A stretch of 17,142 nucleotides of DNA from an uncultured Methanobrevibacter sp. (lineage in GTDB: Archaea > Methanobacteriota > Methanobacteria > Methanobacteriales > Methanobacteriaceae), in NCBI GenBank assembly GCA_902795935.1, contig CADBMS010000073.1, forward strand, positions 1 to 17,142, written 5' to 3'. This document shows positions 15,920 through 17,142 of this stretch, one piece after another; the stretch's first letter is position 1; each line of letters opens with the position of its first letter. The position numbers and the translations under genes are program-made. The notes beneath the pieces are model-generated. The model searched no databases. It was not told the DNA's origin and saw only the letters and a program-made list of their open reading frames with translations.

Positions 15920-15961
15920 ATTAATTAATATTAATTAATTATTACATATAAAATTTTATAT
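15920..15961. repeat. Two perfect AT palindromes upstream of nnr
   Basis: ATTAATTAATATTAATTAAT (15920-15939) is a 20-base perfect palindrome, and ATATAAAATTTTATAT (15946-15961) a 16-base one. The second includes a TATA-like run on the minus strand (TTTTATAT), and the first would then lie near the nnr transcription start. They are pure A/T, so chance is a serious alternative. The rest of 15879-16058 is AT-rich with no gene. Confidence 0.3.
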
Positions 15962-16058
15962 AATAATTTTTAGGAGTTATGTGAAAAATAATTATAATTT
16001 TATATGAAAATAGCATTCTATTTTAAAAAAAAAATATTATTAAAATAATTGTTAGTTG

Positions 16059-16092
16059 AAAAAAAATATAATTTGTAGGAATTAACCTACAA
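16059..16092 (-). terminator. Stem-loop plus U-run terminator of ftr
   Basis: About 20 bases after the ftr stop, TTGTAGG (16092-16086 on the minus strand) pairs perfectly with CCTACAA (16079-16073) around a six-base loop, followed six bases later by U8 (16066-16059). A further U10 run lies at 16034-16025. A G/C-containing stem followed by U's resembles an intrinsic terminator and stands out in this AT-rich DNA. Confidence 0.65.
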
Positions 16093-16112
16093 TAATTAAT
16101 TATGATTTATAT

Positions 16113-17006
16113 TTAAAATAAATCTTGTAATCCTATTTTATAAGCTCCTAAATCTCCACCGAAATTACCAGCACTTATTTTAAGTACACCTTGAACGGTA
16201 CATGCGGATTCAATAGCTGCTTTCATAGCAGATTTTACTGCTGCTTCATCAACACCGTCAATAACAATTTCGTATACTCCATTTACATCTTCTGGTATTT
16301 CAGTATCAGGTACTTCATCTTTAAGAGTTACACACATTTTTTCGTTGGTTGATGCACCTAAAAATTTATATTTGTTAGACCCTACTTTAGATCCAGATGC
16401 TACTACTCCTCCAGGGAATGGAGTGATTGCTCCAGGGATTTCTGCTACCGCATCTACTGCCGCTTCTGCTGCAAGTAGTCCTGCTGGTTGGTTTTCAGCC
16501 ATTATGAAAATGTTTCCTCCAGCCACACCATCTTTAATTCCTAAATCAGATTCAACTAAGAAATCTCCAGACATTAGTGGGATTGAGTATACAGTTTTTC
16601 CAGCTATTTCTAATTCTTTTTCGTATCCATCACCGAAGAATTTTAATTTTTTACCAATACCCATTTTTTCATCAGGTTCATCCATTGCATCAAATACTGC
16701 AGTTGTTGCTGCGGTTAATATACACATACCTATTCTTTCAAGTAACTCATGGTCAAGTTTCTTTTTGCTCATGTTACATATCATGATTATGTAACCTGGT
16801 CGACCATCAGGTGTTTTGGAAGGAGGTACATAACAATCGATTCCTGCTTCTGCTGGACATCCTATAACAGATGTTCCATATCCTGTTGCTTCTGTTGCTG
16901 CAATTTTTGCTAATTTTTTGGTTGCTGCAGTTATAAGTAATCTGGAAGTTTGTATTCCAAATGCTTCTGCGAATGTGTCTTGAATTTCAACACCATTTAT
17001 ATCCAT
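16113..17006 (-). CDS. ftr: Formylmethanofuran:tetrahydromethanopterin formyltransferase
   Basis: A 297-residue cytoplasmic enzyme that moves the formyl group from formylmethanofuran to N5 of tetrahydromethanopterin, the second step of CO2 reduction to methane. The sequence matches the Ftr family end to end: [20 protein letters not shown] at the start, the [18 protein letters not shown] region (40-57), and [18 protein letters not shown] at the C-terminus. The length is that of characterised Ftr proteins. The ATG at 17006 has GGTGA seven bases upstream. It is monocistronic: a terminator hairpin follows, and a clear TATA box with an upstream dyad precedes it. The acidic composition is typical of Ftr. 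Confidence 0.97.
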   Translation of the reverse strand: MDINGVEIQDTFAEAFGIQTSRLLITAATKKLAKIAATEATGYGTSVIGCPAEAGIDCYVPPSKTPDGRPGYIIMICNMSKKKLDHELLERIGMCILTAATTAVFDAMDEPDEKMGIGKKLKFFGDGYEKELEIAGKTVYSIPLMSGDFLVESDLGIKDGVAGGNIFIMAENQPAGLLAAEAAVDAVAEIPGAITPFPGGVVASGSKVGSNKYKFLGASTNEKMCVTLKDEVPDTEIPEDVNGVYEIVIDGVDEAAVKSAMKAAIESACTVQGVLKISAGNFGGDLGAYKIGLQDLF

Positions 17007-17040
17007 TAATAATCACCAATTTTTGATTGTTTTAGAATAA

Positions 17041-17069
17041 GTATATATTTTTCGGCTTTGTAGAAATCC
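17041..17069 (-). promoter_or_regulatory. ftr: Promoter with upstream dyad for ftr
   Basis: On the minus strand the dyad GGATTT-CTAC-AAAGCC (17069-17054) is followed by the BRE-like GAAAAA and the TATA box AAATATATAC (17050-17041). Transcription is expected near 17020, giving a leader of about 14 bases that includes the GGTGA site. The dyad and its flanks nearly repeat those of the nitroreductase promoter. Bases 17070-17142 contain no gene that I can recognise. Confidence 0.65.
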
Positions 17070-17142
17070 TATTTTTTTATTTTTGTGTTGTTTGGTATAT
17101 GTTGTAGATTGTGTTTTTGAGTTTTGTTTCCTTATTTGATAG

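Noticed and set aside
16004..16048. A 14-codon plus-strand frame upstream of the ftr terminator
   Set aside because: It has no ribosome binding site, is largely lysine from an A-run, and is more simply the reverse of a U-tract terminator.
16345..16794. A 149-codon plus-strand open frame opposite ftr
   Set aside because: It is the antisense of a highly conserved gene. Its Ser/Pro/Ala-rich low-complexity product reflects the codon pattern of Ftr, and it lacks a promoter or ribosome binding site.
1..17142. A novel defence, mobile or CRISPR-type system
   Set aside because: Nearly all long frames belong to recognised housekeeping, hydrogenase or methanogenesis families. There are no spaced direct repeats of CRISPR form, no recombinase, transposase or toxin-antitoxin-like pair, and no tRNA-bounded insertion.

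Overview
The window is strongly AT-rich DNA from a hydrogenotrophic methanogen of the order Methanobacteriales. A Methanosphaera- or Methanobrevibacter-like genome is the best guess. The evidence is a complete energy-converting hydrogenase B (Ehb) gene set in the canonical order, a formylmethanofuran:tetrahydromethanopterin formyltransferase (Ftr), archaeal TATA promoters, oligo-U terminators, and GGTGA/GGAGG-type ribosome binding sites. The species cannot be fixed from this stretch alone.

Layout, left to right. A flavin nitroreductase (109-627, +) has what looks like a leaderless TATA promoter. The Ehb cluster follows on the minus strand and is read from right to left: ehbA (starting at 10947) through ehbP (ending at 1616) in one tightly packed operon with several stop/start overlaps, then ehbQ (1410-754) behind a 205-base gap that holds an oligo-U tract and a candidate promoter. 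To the right lie two more minus-strand genes, a YdjM/DUF457-type membrane hydrolase (11808-11107) and an AstE/AspA-type zinc deacylase (12698-11955). Next come argG (12865-14043, +) with a small BofA-family membrane protein gene behind it (14088-14357, +), then convergent nnr, a bifunctional NAD(P)H-hydrate repair enzyme (15878-14376, -), and ftr (17006-16113, -).

How the genes work together. Ehb is a membrane-bound [NiFe] hydrogenase that uses the ion gradient to drive reduction of low-potential ferredoxin by H2, supplying anabolic CO2 fixation. The hydrogenase core is EhbM (small subunit), EhbN (large subunit with NiFe-binding cysteines), EhbL (2[4Fe-4S] ferredoxin), EhbK (polyferredoxin with 14 cluster motifs) and EhbO (NuoH-like). 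The membrane arm EhbA-EhbI resembles an Mrp-type Na+/H+ antiporter: MnhE, F, G, the MrpA C-terminal pieces, MnhC, D and B are all recognisable, but there is no large MrpA N-terminal subunit. Ftr belongs to the CO2-reduction pathway. ArgG is arginine biosynthesis and Nnr is metabolite repair.

The least expected signal is not a gene. A 16-base imperfect dyad, with matching flanks on both sides, sits just upstream of the TATA box of both outermost genes (nitroreductase at 57-72, ftr at 17054-17069) in the same orientation relative to transcription. It looks like a shared regulator site. Other items worth a look are a cysteine-to-serine change in the first cluster motif of EhbK, a 21-base palindrome near the expected transcription start of the DUF457 gene, repeated 10-base motifs upstream of argG, and the separation of ehbQ from the rest of its operon. 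I saw no tRNA, rRNA, CRISPR array, insertion sequence or phage gene, and no convincing new defence or mobile system.
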